A DNA stretch of 64,000 bases from Phycisphaerales bacterium. Lineage in GTDB: Bacteria > Planctomycetota > Phycisphaerae > Phycisphaerales > UBA1924. The notes under the pieces were generated by a model that was not told the origin of the DNA, searched no databases, and saw only the letters and a program-made list of their open reading frames with translations. A program made the position numbers and the translations under genes. The stretch spans positions 1 to 64,000 of the forward strand of contig JADJMV010000007.1 of assembly GCA_016709445.1 (NCBI GenBank), in the 5' to 3' direction. Positions 26,095 to 35,607 of this stretch are shown one piece after another; the stretch's first letter is position 1; each line of letters begins with the position of its first letter.

Positions 26095-27699
26095 ATGCAG
26101 CAGCACAACTCCCCGTCCCGCGTTGCGCCGGTTCGCCGGGCCCTGATCTCCGTCAGCGAGAAGCGGGGCATCGTCGATTTCGCTCGGGCCCTTGCGGGGC
26201 TCGGCGCGGAGATCCTCTCGACCGGTGGGACGGCCCGGACGCTTCGGGATGCGGGGTTGCTGGTCACACTCGTGGAGGAGCACACGGGCTTCCCCGAGAT
26301 GCTTGACGGGCGAGTCAAAACGCTGCACCCGAAGATCCACGGCGGGATCCTCGGCGTGCGCGGCAACGCCGAGCATCGGGCCAAGATGGCCGAGCACGGG
26401 ATCGAGCCGATCGACCTTGTGTGTGTCGACCTCTACAAGTTCGAGGACACAGTCGCCAGGCCCGGTATCACGCTCGACGAGGCGGTGGAGCAGATCGATA
26501 TCGGCGGGCCCTCCATGCTCCGGTCGGCGGCGAAGAACTTCCATGACGTGACGGTCATTTCCGATCCATCGCAATACGAACGCGTGCTGGCCGAGTTGCG
26601 TGAGCACGGAGGGACAACGCTCGAGACACGGATGGACCTGGCTGCGAGCGCCTACGAGCGGACATGCACGTTTGACGCGGCGATCAGCGCCTATCTGCGC
26701 GGGCGGCAGGGGGAGACGTTCCCGCGGGTGCTCGTCGCCACGGGCGCCCGGGCGGGAACGCTGAGATACGGCGAGAACCCCCACCAGCCCGCGGCCCTCT
26801 ATGTCGACTCCGGCGCAAGGGGCGCGGTGGTCGCGGGGGCCGAACAGCTCCACGGCAAGGAGCTGAGCTACAACAACCTGCTGGACGCCTCCGCGGCTCT
26901 CGAACTCGCGCTGGCCCTTGCGGCGCTCGAGCCGGGCTCTGCCGGGGCGTGCGTCATCAAGCACACCAACCCGTGCGGGGCTGCGTTGGCCGGCTCGCCG
27001 GGCGAGGCGTTCGACCTCGCCATCGCGGGCGACCCTCTCGCGGCCTACGGCGGCATCGCCTCGTGCAGCACGACAATCGACCTGGCCGGCGCCGAGCGGA
27101 TCTGCGGCCCGGACCGCTTCTTCGAGGTCGTCATCGCGCCGGACTTTGCGCCCGATGCGCTCGCCCTGCTCCGCGACCGCTGGAAGAACGTGCGGCTGCT
27201 CCGCACCGGGCCGCTCGCGAGGACCGGCGTTCGGCGGGACATCCGGTCGATCCCCGGCGGGTATCTCGTGCAGGAGCACGACGACACGCCGCCGGCACCC
27301 GCAGGCTGGACACACGCGGCGGGGCCAAAGCCTGAGGCGGCGATGCTCCGAGCCGGGGGCGTGATCGAGGCCGCGGTGCGGGCCCTCTCCTCCAATGCCG
27401 TGGCGATCGGTGGGCCTGCGGGGCACGGCTGTGCGCTCTTCGGCGGCGGGGCGGGCCAGATGGACCGGGTGGCCTCGTGCCGCCTCGCCGTCGCCAAGGC
27501 CGGGGAGCGGGCGCGGGGGGCGGTCGCGGTGAGCGACGCGTTCTTCCCGTTCGCCGATGGGCCCGAAATCCTGATCGGGGCGGGCGTCAGGATGATCGTG
27601 CACCCGGGCGGCTCGAAGCGCGATCCGGACACCTTTGCCCTCTGCGAGCAGCACGGCGTGACGTGCATGACCACGGGCGTGCGGCGGTTCAGGCACTGA
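26095..27699 (+). CDS. purH: Bifunctional AICAR transformylase / IMP cyclohydrolase
   Basis: Carries the last two steps of de novo purine synthesis, formylating AICAR and closing the ring to IMP. The 534-residue protein has an MGS-like IMP cyclohydrolase domain at the N-terminus (RRALISVSEKRGIVDFARALAGLGAEILSTGGTART; PEMLDGRVKTLHPKIHGGIL). The AICARFT domain follows, with RYGENPHQPAALY, KELSYNNLLDASAAL, VIKHTNPCGAAL and SDAFFPFADGPEI. All major family motifs are present and the length matches. ATG 26095 begins it, with little upstream space from the lipoprotein gene. Its pathway partner purL lies about 4 kb downstream on the other strand. Confidence 0.96.
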   Translation: MQQHNSPSRVAPVRRALISVSEKRGIVDFARALAGLGAEILSTGGTARTLRDAGLLVTLVEEHTGFPEMLDGRVKTLHPKIHGGILGVRGNAEHRAKMAEHGIEPIDLVCVDLYKFEDTVARPGITLDEAVEQIDIGGPSMLRSAAKNFHDVTVISDPSQYERVLAELREHGGTTLETRMDLAASAYERTCTFDAAISAYLRGRQGETFPRVLVATGARAGTLRYGENPHQPAALYVDSGARGAVVAGAEQLHGKELSYNNLLDASAALELALALAALEPGSAGACVIKHTNPCGAALAGSPGEAFDLAIAGDPLAAYGGIASCSTTIDLAGAERICGPDRFFEVVIAPDFAPDALALLRDRWKNVRLLRTGPLARTGVRRDIRSIPGGYLVQEHDDTPPAPAGWTHAAGPKPEAAMLRAGGVIEAAVRALSSNAVAIGGPAGHGCALFGGGAGQMDRVASCRLAVAKAGERARGAVAVSDAFFPFADGPEILIGAGVRMIVHPGGSKRDPDTFALCEQHGVTCMTTGVRRFRH

Positions 27700-27723
27700 G
27701 CGGACTGGGTCGTCGGGCGGCAT

Positions 27724-27786
27724 TGTGGTGCAGGCATCCTGCCTGCACGGATCCTCGCTCGGCGCAGGCCGGATGTCTGCACCACA
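27724..27786. repeat. Nested palindromic repeat between purH and the beta-lactamase-family gene
   Basis: TGTGGTGCAG (27724-27733) and CTGCACCACA (27777-27786) are perfect 10-bp arms. Inside the left side is a second hairpin, TGCAGGCA, TCC, TGCCTGCA (27729-27747). The unit has the look of a dispersed palindromic intergenic repeat. It is between two plus-strand genes, about 25 bases after the purH stop, so it may also act as a transcriptional stop, but no T-run is present. Confidence 0.55.
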
Positions 27787-27807
27787 CTGGGCCGGTACAC
27801 TCGGGCC

Positions 27808-29070
27808 ATGCGCAACCTCAAGCACCCCCGTGGCCTTCTCGTCGTCGTTCTCGGCGCCGTCGCGCTCGCGTGTGGCCCCGCGCAAGCCCAGGTTCTGGAC
27901 CTCGCTTCGCGTCTCGAGCCGATCCGCGCGAAGCACGATCTGCCCGCGCTGACCGCCCTCGTGACCACCTCGGACGAGACGGTGGCCATCGGCGCCGTCG
28001 GCGTGCGGCAGATCGGTGACGACACCCCGGTGACCACCGATGACCTCTGGCACCTCGGCTCGTGCACCAAGAGCATGACCGGCACCCTCGCGGCCATCAT
28101 GGTGGCGGAGGGCAAGATCCGCTGGGACTCGACGGTGGGGGAGGTATTCGGCGCGGAATGCCCCGACATGGATCCGGGGTACAAGGGAGTGACGCTCGAG
28201 GAGCTGATGTGCCACCGTGCCGGCGTGCCAAACTCGCCGCCCGCCACGGCGTGGGCGGATGCGTGGAAGCAGCAGGGGACGGTGCGCGAGCAGCGGGCGG
28301 CGTTTGTGCGAGCGGTGTTGGCGGCGCCGCCATCGCATGAACCGGGCAAGGAGTTTGAGTATTCGAACCAGGGCGTGACCATCGCGGGCGCCATGCTCGA
28401 ACGGGCCGCGGGGGGCGAGGACGCCACCTGGGAACAGCTCGTCACCGAGAAGCTGTTCAAGCCGCTGGGCATGGCGACGGCGGGGTTCGGAGCACCGGGC
28501 ACGGCCGCGTCCGTCGACGAGCCTCGGGGCCATGTGGGGCCGGCTGTTCCCGGCGGGGCGCGCAGGTCGGTGCCGCCGGGTCGGGGTGCGGACAACCCTC
28601 CGGCGATCAGCCCGGCTGGGCGGGCGCACATGTCGATGGAGGACTGGGCCAAGTACGTTCGCGAACACCTCAAGGGCCGCGAGGGCCGGTCGGAACTCCT
28701 CGGCAAGGAGGCCTTTGAGCACCTGCATACCGACCCCTTCGGCGGGAGCTACGGGATGGGGTGGGGACTGGCCGAGCGACCCTGGGGCGGGCACGTGATC
28801 ACGCACAACGGGAGCAACACGATGTGGTTCTGCGTGGTGTGGGCCGCGCCGGAGAAGGGGTTCGCGGTGCTGGTGGCGACGAACTGCGCCGGCGACGAGG
28901 CCGCGAAGGCGACCGACGAGGCGGCGGGGGCGTTGATCCGGGCGTATCAGGCGGGGAGCTGCCATAGGGTCGGGCGCGCCCGGTGGGTCACCCGTCGATC
29001 GGCTCGACGAGGCTGGTGCCGAGGAACCCGAGCAGGTCCTGGTCCTGCTGTTGTGCGCCACGCGCGGTGA
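27808..29070 (+). CDS. Exported serine beta-lactamase-family hydrolase (class C-like)
   Basis: Periplasmic serine hydrolase of the beta-lactamase/DD-peptidase superfamily, 420 residues. A signal peptide (LLVVVLGAVALACGPAQAQ) begins the protein. Active-site motifs are SCTK (S85, K88), YSN (Y185) and HNG (H333-G335, the KTG equivalent). The fold is that of esterase/peptidase-like family members more than resistance enzymes. After about residue 380 the sequence reads GSCHRVGRARWVTRRSARRG, an Arg-rich tail that overlaps the 3' end of the opposite gene. That run-on suggests a stop codon has been lost by a base error: in another frame a TAG occurs near 28966. Confidence 0.8.
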   Translation: MRNLKHPRGLLVVVLGAVALACGPAQAQVLDLASRLEPIRAKHDLPALTALVTTSDETVAIGAVGVRQIGDDTPVTTDDLWHLGSCTKSMTGTLAAIMVAEGKIRWDSTVGEVFGAECPDMDPGYKGVTLEELMCHRAGVPNSPPATAWADAWKQQGTVREQRAAFVRAVLAAPPSHEPGKEFEYSNQGVTIAGAMLERAAGGEDATWEQLVTEKLFKPLGMATAGFGAPGTAASVDEPRGHVGPAVPGGARRSVPPGRGADNPPAISPAGRAHMSMEDWAKYVREHLKGREGRSELLGKEAFEHLHTDPFGGSYGMGWGLAERPWGGHVITHNGSNTMWFCVVWAAPEKGFAVLVATNCAGDEAAKATDEAAGALIRAYQAGSCHRVGRARWVTRRSARRGWCRGTRAGPGPAVVRHAR

Positions 29071-31313
29071 ACAGACGCGAGAGTACCGGCGGGTTGATCT
29101 GGTCGGCGGCAAGCCCGCGGAGGTCGAAGCCCGCGGCCAGGCTCTGACGGCCGACGGAAATCGACGCGGGGTCGGGCACGGCGAAACCGGTCATCTTGAG
29201 ATCGCCGATGACCGTGAAGCGCTCCCAGTCGCCGCCGGGTGTCCATCGGAATACGACGACGTCCGAGCCGTCGGCGAGCATCGCGAAATCGAAGAGAGTG
29301 TCGGCGCCCGAATCGAAGAACATGCCGGTGAAATCGTCGCGGAGACCGGAGCCTCCCGGGCCGATGATGTCCGCGAAGCTGGAATCGACCCAGTCGCCGC
29401 CGAAGGAGCGGTTCCACCAGACGTTGTGCAGCGTTCCCCCGACCGTTACCGCGACATGCATCGAGCCCCAGTCGGCGACGGTCGCCTGGATCAAGTGCCG
29501 TCGATCCCACCGAGCCCGGCTCGTTGCGAGAGGTTGTTGTCATAGAATCCGATGGTGCGCGGGAAGACCATGCGACGCGGAGGTCCATCGCCGAGTCGAT
29601 GTAGAACAGATTCCAACCGTCCCACGGTGTGACCAGCAGGCTCACGACCGAGCCGGGTGCTCCCGGCTCACCGTCCGGCACGGCGATGTCGCGGAACGAG
29701 TTCACCCACCACACGGTGTAGTTGTTGGCGTATTCGAGCTTCTGGTACTGGAGCAGCTCACCCGCGTCGTTGAACGCGCCGGCGGTGAACCGGCCGCCGT
29801 AGCGACCGCCCGCGGGGAAGCGGCCGATCCCGATATTGGTCGCGGGAACCTGGGACTGCAGCGCGGTCAGGAGCGTGAAGCTCCAGTGGCCTTCGGCACA
29901 TCGCGCGACGTGGTAGAGGCTGTGCCCGTCGATCTCGAGGGCCTCGATCTGCCGACCGTCCGGCGAGATCCAGGTCGCGCCGACGTCACCCCGGAAGTTC
30001 CGCCCGGTCGCCGCGCGGAGATCGAACCGGTACTCTGTCCCGGCCTCGGTCTTGGCGATGATGTAGGGTGCGCCGGCCCCGTCGGACACCTGGGTCGCGT
30101 TGGTGAACTGGAGCGCGCCGTCGACGCCCGCGTCGTTGCAGGGCGGCGGAAAGTCGCCCGGGCTCCCGTCCATGATGCGGGGCCCGCCGCCGAGCACAAA
30201 GCCCTCGGCCCCACCCACCTCGTACTTCACACCGAGGCACGCGCTCAGTTCGGCGTTGAACTTGAGGTCGAGCGTGCCGGCGCCGTTCTGCCGCGTGAGT
30301 CGGACCTGGTCGCCGATGACTTCGTACGCGCCCGACATGATCACGGCCGCGTTGGTGCGGCCGTCCGTGAAATAGTCGTGGAGTGCGTACATGCGGAACT
30401 GGCCGTCGTCCTCGAACTCAAGGGCACCGGGGAGGGTGACCGCAGCGGGGACGGCGGACCCGCCGACCGACGCGATCAGCTGGCGGAGGCCGGGCCCGCC
30501 GGCGAGCTCTATCGCGTAGGTATCGCCTGCGAAGTCGGCGCTCGTGAAGGTCGTCCCCGGCGTTGTCCTCATGCCGAGCGATTGGCTCGTCGTGCCGTCC
30601 GCGCTCTCGAGCGTGGTCTGCAGCCAGAGTCCCAGGCCGTCCCCGAAGAAGGAGACGGCATGGCTGCCCAGAAACGACGTGTACCCATTCGCGAGCAGCC
30701 CGTCGGGGTCGAGCATCAGCTCGAACGACGACGATCCGGACTCGCCGACCTGGGTTCCGCTCACGGTCAGCCCGGAGATCGTTGTGTCGCCCTTTCGGAA
30801 GCTCCACCTGCCCGTGTCGGCGTCGAAGTCGCCTCCGTTGAAGAAGTACGTTCCGTCCCGGCTGCCGCTGGTCTCGCCGAGGTTCGTGGCCTGCTGGAGG
30901 AAGAAACTGACCTGTGCCGGGAGTTCGAAGTAGTATCCGGTGGAGTCTGACGGGTTGGCCATCGTGAGGCCCAGCGACGTGCCGACGAAGCCAACCGTGG
31001 CGCGTCGGTCCAGCGGGTCGGTCCCCGGGAAGCGGATATCACTCCGGTAGAGCTCATCGCCCCCGCGCAGGTCAAACCCCGCCCATGGCGACCCGCCTGA
31101 ACCGCTGAGTGTGTCCTCGCGGCTTGCCGAGACTATGTCGCCGGTGCCGGCATCGTAAGTTCCGAACTCTCTGAAGATAGACAGCGTGTCGCCATACTCG
31201 AACCCGGCGGCGAAATACCCGGAACTGAGCACGAGGCGCGGCTCGAGCATCTCCACGAAAGACGCGTGTCGGTTGCGTTGCCCGGGCCGGGTGGCGCGTC
31301 CTAGGTGCGGCAT
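28988..31313 (-). pseudogene. Exported LEPR-motif protein, frame broken near its C-terminus
   Basis: Large exported protein of unknown role. It starts MPHLGRATRPG and has MLEPRLVLSSG soon after. That LEPR-x-LL-like motif marks many secreted planctomycete proteins and substitutes for a standard signal peptide. The body is repetitive and beta-rich (WSFRKGDTTISGLTVSGTQ, TWISPDGRQIEALEIDGHSLY, WVNSFRDIAVPDGEP). The frame is sound from 31313 to about 29570. It then fits a second frame (FPRTIGFYDNNLSQRAG) to about 29493, and a third (IQATVADWGSMHVAVTVGG) to the stop at 28988. Each step equals one missing base. This is either a decaying gene or two sequencing deletions. The 3' end overlaps the beta-lactamase-family tail by 83 bases. 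A possible -10 box TAATAT lies at 31386-31381. Confidence 0.7.
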
Positions 31314-31407
31314 GTTGATTCTTCCCTTCGGGTGCGTCGCCGGGCGCTGCGTTGCCGGCGACTGCGATGGGGCTCCACACATATTAGGCTCAGCCGCGGA
31401 AGACAGA

Positions 31408-31422
31408 GCCCCCGTTGGGGGC
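31408..31422 (-). terminator. Probable terminator after purL
   Basis: GCCCCC, AAC, GGGGGC forms a short stable hairpin 33 bases past the purL stop on the minus strand, followed by TCTGTCTTCC. It is a likely Rho-independent terminator separating purL from the LEPR-motif gene. Confidence 0.55.
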
Positions 31423-32853
31423 GTTCCGGTCTGTGTGTCCTCTTCAGAGCCCACTCACCAGTCGAGTGTTCCCAGCCAGGCGCTCGTCAGATCGTCCACC
31501 GAGAGGTCCAGTTCGAGTTCCTCGCAGCGCAGACGCCCGGTGTTGCCGAGGACGCCGATCTGGCGGACGCCCACGCCCCGGGCGTGTTTGGCGATGGTGT
31601 CTCGCACCTGCTCGACCTTGAGCGCGGAGACCTCGAGCACATAGCGGCCCGGATTCTCGGCGAAGAGCCAGGCGGTCGCGTGGATGGTGGTGGGGGGGCC
31701 GACCAGTTCGGCGCCGATCTTCGCGCCCGACGACCCGGCGGGCGGCTGTCCGCCGATGAGCATCTCGGCGACGGCGACCGCGAGGCCGCCGTCGGAGCAG
31801 TCGTGGGCGCTGGCGACGAGGCCGGCGGCGATGCACGCCGCAACGCCCCGGGCCGTCGCGGCGCCGGTGGCGGGGTCGAACGAGGGCGTGCGGCCGGAGA
31901 GGCCCTGCGCCTCGGCCGCCGCGGCGACGATGCGGAGGATCTCCTGCACCTGTTCTGGGCCGGACTCGGCCACGAGCTTCTCGATGGCGGGGTTGCCGAG
32001 CCGGGCAGCCAGGCGCTTGGCCGTATCGCTGGCCCTGGGACCGAACGAGGCGACCAATTGATCGAGCTTGCTCACCGCGACCGGTGTCAGGGCGCGGATG
32101 AAGCCCTCGGCCTGCTTGCGGGCGGCGGCGGGGGCGCTGGCGAGCAGCCCCGCGGCCCGGCGCTCGACCTCCGCGGCGAGGGAGTCGGAGTCGGGGGCGA
32201 GCTTGCCCGCGGGAATGCCGAACAGATCCGCGTAGTGCGAGCCGCCCATGCACCCGGTGGTCTCGCCGACGAGCAGCAGCACGTTGCCGGCGCGCTTGGC
32301 GTCCATCGTGACGCAGCGATTGATGTCGGTCACGATCCCCATGCCGGAGATCAGGAGCGTCGGCGGGATCTCGATGGTGCGTCCGTCGTCGGTCGTGAAC
32401 TGGTTGTTCAGCGAGTCCTTGCCGCTGACGAAGGGTGTGCGGTAGGCCTTGGCCCCGACGTAGCAGCCCTCCGCGGCCCGCACCAGCGAGCCGAGGTTCT
32501 CCGGCTTGGTGCAGCTGGGCCAGCAGAAGTTGTCGAGGATCGCGATCCGCTCTGGGTCGGCCCCGACGCAGACGAGGTTGCGCACGCACTCGTCGATGCC
32601 GGCGATCGCGAGCATGTAGGGGTCGCCGCCGATCGCCGGATCGCCCATGCCGGTCGCCAGCCCGCAGGCGATGGCCAGGCCCCGCCCCGAGCCGGGCACC
32701 GGTTCGAGCACGCTGGCATCCCCCGGCCCGCGCCCCGCGGCCCCGACGAGCGGCTTGAGCACCGTGTTGCCCTGCACCTCGTGGTCGTATTGGCGGATGA
32801 TCCAGTGCTTGCTGGCGATGTTGGGGTGGGAGAGGAGGCCGAGCAGAGATGAA

Positions 32854-32954
32854 GAGACGGAGAGACGGAGGGACGAAGTGGCGGGGGTGGCGGGGGTGGC
32901 AGGAGCGTCCGAGATGGAGCGCACTCCGTCTCTCCGTCTCTCCGTCTCTCCGTC
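32854..32954. repeat. Inverted microsatellite inside purL
   Basis: An 8-base-period run (GAGACGGA units) at 32854-32870 is mirrored by CTCCGTCT units at 32924-32954, making at least a 17-bp stem. Between the arms is a 9-base-period GTGGCGGGG run. The whole block is in frame with purL and is translated as GETERRRDG...PATPATPAT...SLRLSVSSS, next to LLSHPNIASKHW. It is absent from the normal PurL pattern, so it looks like an inserted palindromic element. Confidence 0.75.
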
Positions 32955-33732
32955 GCTTGCCTTCCAAACCGCTTCCCTCGTCGGCTGCGGCAGCCCCTCA
33001 TGCAGGAAGTGCATGGGCATGCGGCCGACCTCCGTTCCCTGGTAGCGGAGGATGAGTTCGGCTCCGGGCGTGCCGAAGGTGCCGAGCACGGCGAGCTCCA
33101 CATGCTCCTCGTCGCAGATCTGTTGCAGGGCGGGCAGGTTGGTTCCGGGCACCGCGAGCACCATGCGCTCCTGGGCCTCGCTGATCCAGATCTCGGTGTA
33201 GGTGAGGCCCTCGTATTTGAGGGGGGCGCGCTCGAGGTGGACCTCGGCCCCGATCTCGGCGCCCATCTCGCCGACGGCGGAGCTGAAGCCGCCGGCCCCG
33301 CAATCCGTGATGGCGCGGAACAGTGGAGCCGTCCCCGCATCGCGGGCGCGCAGGATGGCGTCGAGCGTCCGCTTCTCCTCGATCGCGTTGCCGATCTGCA
33401 CCGCGTGGCTGAATTCGTCGGCGTGGGTATCCGTGAGTTCGGCGGAGCTGAAGGTCGCGCCGTGGATCCCGTCGCCCCTGTCCGCCCGCCAAGGGCGACG
33501 ATCAGATCCCCGGGCTCGGCTGCGCCGTGGGTCTTGTCGCGGGGCATCACGCCGATGCAGCCGCAGAAGACCAGCGGGTTGCCGACATAGCGGTCGTCGA
33601 AATAGACGGCCCCGTTCAGCGTCGGGATCCCCATGCGGTTGCCGTAGTCACGCACACCGGCGACCACCTCGGACAAGATCCGCTTCGGAGGCAGGCACCC
33701 GGCCGGGAGCCGCTGAGGCGCCGCGGAGAGCG

Positions 33733-33750
33733 CGGACCCTGCGGGGTCCG
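33733..33750. repeat. Second in-frame palindrome inside purL
   Basis: CGGACCC, TGCG, GGGTCCG is a perfect 7-bp hairpin inside a segment translated as ARRPASDPAGSALSAAPQ. This segment interrupts the usual PurL sequence between the FCVAHP and LPxGxLPPKRIL stretches. Its core resembles the two intergenic hairpins at 4186-4204 and 4263-4280. Confidence 0.65.
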
Positions 33751-34965
33751 AAGCCGGTCGCCGCGCCGAATCCTCCGCGCCGAAATGGCCCGGGTGGGCG
33801 ACGCAGAAAACATCCATGTTGGCGATCGGCTTCGCCGCCAGCCCGGTCCCGATCACATCGCGGATGCACCCGCCCACGCCCGTCGCCGAGCCGCCGTAGG
33901 GCTCGAGTGCGCTGGGGTGGTTGTGCGTCTCCACCTTGATGCACACCGCGGTCTGGTCGTCGAAGGCGATGATGCCCGCGTTGTCCTTGAAGACGCTGAG
34001 GGTCCAGTCGATCCCCTCCTCGATCAGCTCGAACGTCGCGGCCGCGACGGTGCGTTTGAGCAGGTTATCGATCTCGACGGAGCCGTCCTCGTGCACGATG
34101 TGTCCCGGGCGGTCGGCCCAGTCGATCGTCTCTTCCTGGCCGCCCTCGCTCCGGTACCGGATCCGGCTCTTGAGCGTCTTGTGGACGCAGTGCTCGCTCC
34201 AGGTCTGGGCGAGGGTCTCCAACTCGATATCGGTGGGCTCGCGTTCCAGGCGCCGGAACTCGTCTCGGATCGCCCGCATCTCGTCGAGGCTCAGGAAGAG
34301 GTGCGCCTCCCGGGAGAGCCTCGTGAGCTGCGCGTCGTCCAGGTCTCGGACCGGGACGTGGCGGAGCCGGAACGCTGGGGCCTGCCCCCGGGGAAGGCTG
34401 GCGGGCAAGAAGGGTGACGTGTGGATCGCCTGGACCACGGGGTTGGCGAGCAGGCGCCGAGCGAGCTCCTCGCCCCGACCCGCGTCCGGGCCGTGCAGAT
34501 CGTACCGCCAGCCCGTCGAGACCCGGATCGCGTCGGGCTCCAGCCCGAGCAGATCTGCCGCGGCGGCCCGGACCGACTGGGCGACCGGATCCATCACGCC
34601 CGGCAGGGGATGGACCTCCACGCTCGCTCCCCCCGGGCCGACAACGCCGGCGCCAACCCGCCACGCATCCACGACCGTGTCGGCGAGCAGGCCGCACCCG
34701 AGCGTCCGTACCGCTTCGGCATCCAGATCGCCCTCCACCAGATACACCCGGACCGCGTCGATCCTGTCGAGCCGGAGCGGGATGGCCGCGGCCTCGGCGC
34801 GGACCCTCTCGCCTCTGGGGTCGGCGCGACCCGGGGCGGGGAACACTTCGAAACGGTGGACCTTTGGCGCAGCGGCGGGGGCGGTCGGCATGGGCGATCA
34901 TACGACCGAGAACCAGCGCAACCGGCGGGGTGCGAACCCCTGGCGTGCCGGGTACAGTCCGTCCC

Positions 34966-35421
34966 ATGTCGGCCCGCCCCCATGTCGAGTTGTTCACCGA
35001 TGGCGCCTGCTCGGGCAACCCCGGACCGGGCGGGTGGGCCTACATATTGAGGCACGCCGCCAGCGGCCAGGAACGGGAGCGTTCGGGCGGCGAGGCGCAG
35101 ACGACCAATAACCGGATGGAGCTGACGGCGGTGATCCGGGGGCTGGAGGCGTTGACGCGCGCCAGCGTGGTTGAGTTGTACTCGGACTCTCAGTATGTGC
35201 TCAAGGGCCTCGCGGAGTGGATGGCCTCGTGGAAACAGCGCGGATGGAAGACGGCCGATAAGAAGCCGGTGAAGAACCAGGATCTGTGGGTCCGACTCGA
35301 CGAACTGCGGACCGGGCACGAGGTGCGGTTCCACTGGGTCCGGGGGCACAACGACCATCCGGAGAACGAACGCTGCGACGCCCTGGCCGTCGCGGCGCGG
35401 GACAAGGCCGCGGGCCGTTGA
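34966..35421 (+). CDS. rnhA: Ribonuclease HI
   Basis: Removes RNA from RNA-DNA hybrids in the cytoplasm (primers, R-loops). The 151-residue product has the four acidic residues of the active site: D12 (FTDGACSGNPG), E52 (RMELTAV), D74 (YSDSQYV) and D138 (RCDALA), with H128 in the HWVRGHND loop. The basic protrusion (KTADKKPVKNQDLW) resembles the E. coli enzyme. ATG 34966 begins it with no long leader. It is divergent to purL and upstream of the pilus genes, from which a 186-base gap with a tandem repeat separates it. Confidence 0.95.
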   Translation: MSARPHVELFTDGACSGNPGPGGWAYILRHAASGQERERSGGEAQTTNNRMELTAVIRGLEALTRASVVELYSDSQYVLKGLAEWMASWKQRGWKTADKKPVKNQDLWVRLDELRTGHEVRFHWVRGHNDHPENERCDALAVAARDKAAGR

Positions 35422-35435
35422 GCTGTGCCGGATAT

Positions 35436-35485
35436 GACGGTCGTTCCGGAGGGGCAAGTGGTGACGGTCCCGCCGGAGCGGCAAG
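35436..35485. repeat. Two-copy imperfect direct repeat upstream of pilT
   Basis: A 23-base sequence (GACGGTC...CCGGAG...GGCAAG) occurs at 35436-35458 and again at 35463-35485, 27 bases apart, with a few differences. It lies 122 bases before the pilT start. The rest of 35422-35607 shows no gene. A leader role is possible; I do not recognise a riboswitch class. Confidence 0.5.
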
Positions 35486-35607
35486 CCGCGGCAGATTTGC
35501 CGTGCGGACGCGGGCTTGAACGACCCCGCTCGACCGACCGATGATCGATCCGGCTCGCGGACCAACGGTCCAGGGATCCGTGGCCGGTTCGGACGGGAGG
35601 TCATCCG

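Larger units (their letters stand above)
31455..34891 (-). pseudogene. purL: Phosphoribosylformylglycinamidine synthase (PurL), with a one-base frame break
   Basis: Fourth enzyme of purine synthesis, converting FGAR to FGAM. From ATG 34891 the frame is good through WSEHCVHKTLKSR, VETHNHPSALEPYGG and VRDYGNRMGIPTLNG to VALGGRTG. There it should continue RDGIHGATF, but needs one more base near 33480-33490 (a run of G's). The downstream frame is good from GATFSSAELTDTHADEF to the stop at 31455. About 1145 residues result if rejoined, without a PurQ glutaminase domain. The first about 180 residues look PurS-like. Two extra in-frame segments carry palindromes (32854-32954 and 33733-33750). Because purH is intact, a base error is more likely than gene death. 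It is divergent to rnhA (74-base gap). Confidence 0.85.

Noticed and set aside
25222..29112. Open frame of nearly 1300 codons on the minus strand across the propeller lipoprotein, purH and beta-lactamase-family genes
   Set aside because: It is antisense to three well-supported genes and has shadow composition. High GC makes stop codons rare.
32854..32954. Possible CRISPR array or spacer structure in purL
   Set aside because: The units are 8-9 bases long and contiguous, with no regular spacers. It is a microsatellite-type inverted repeat.
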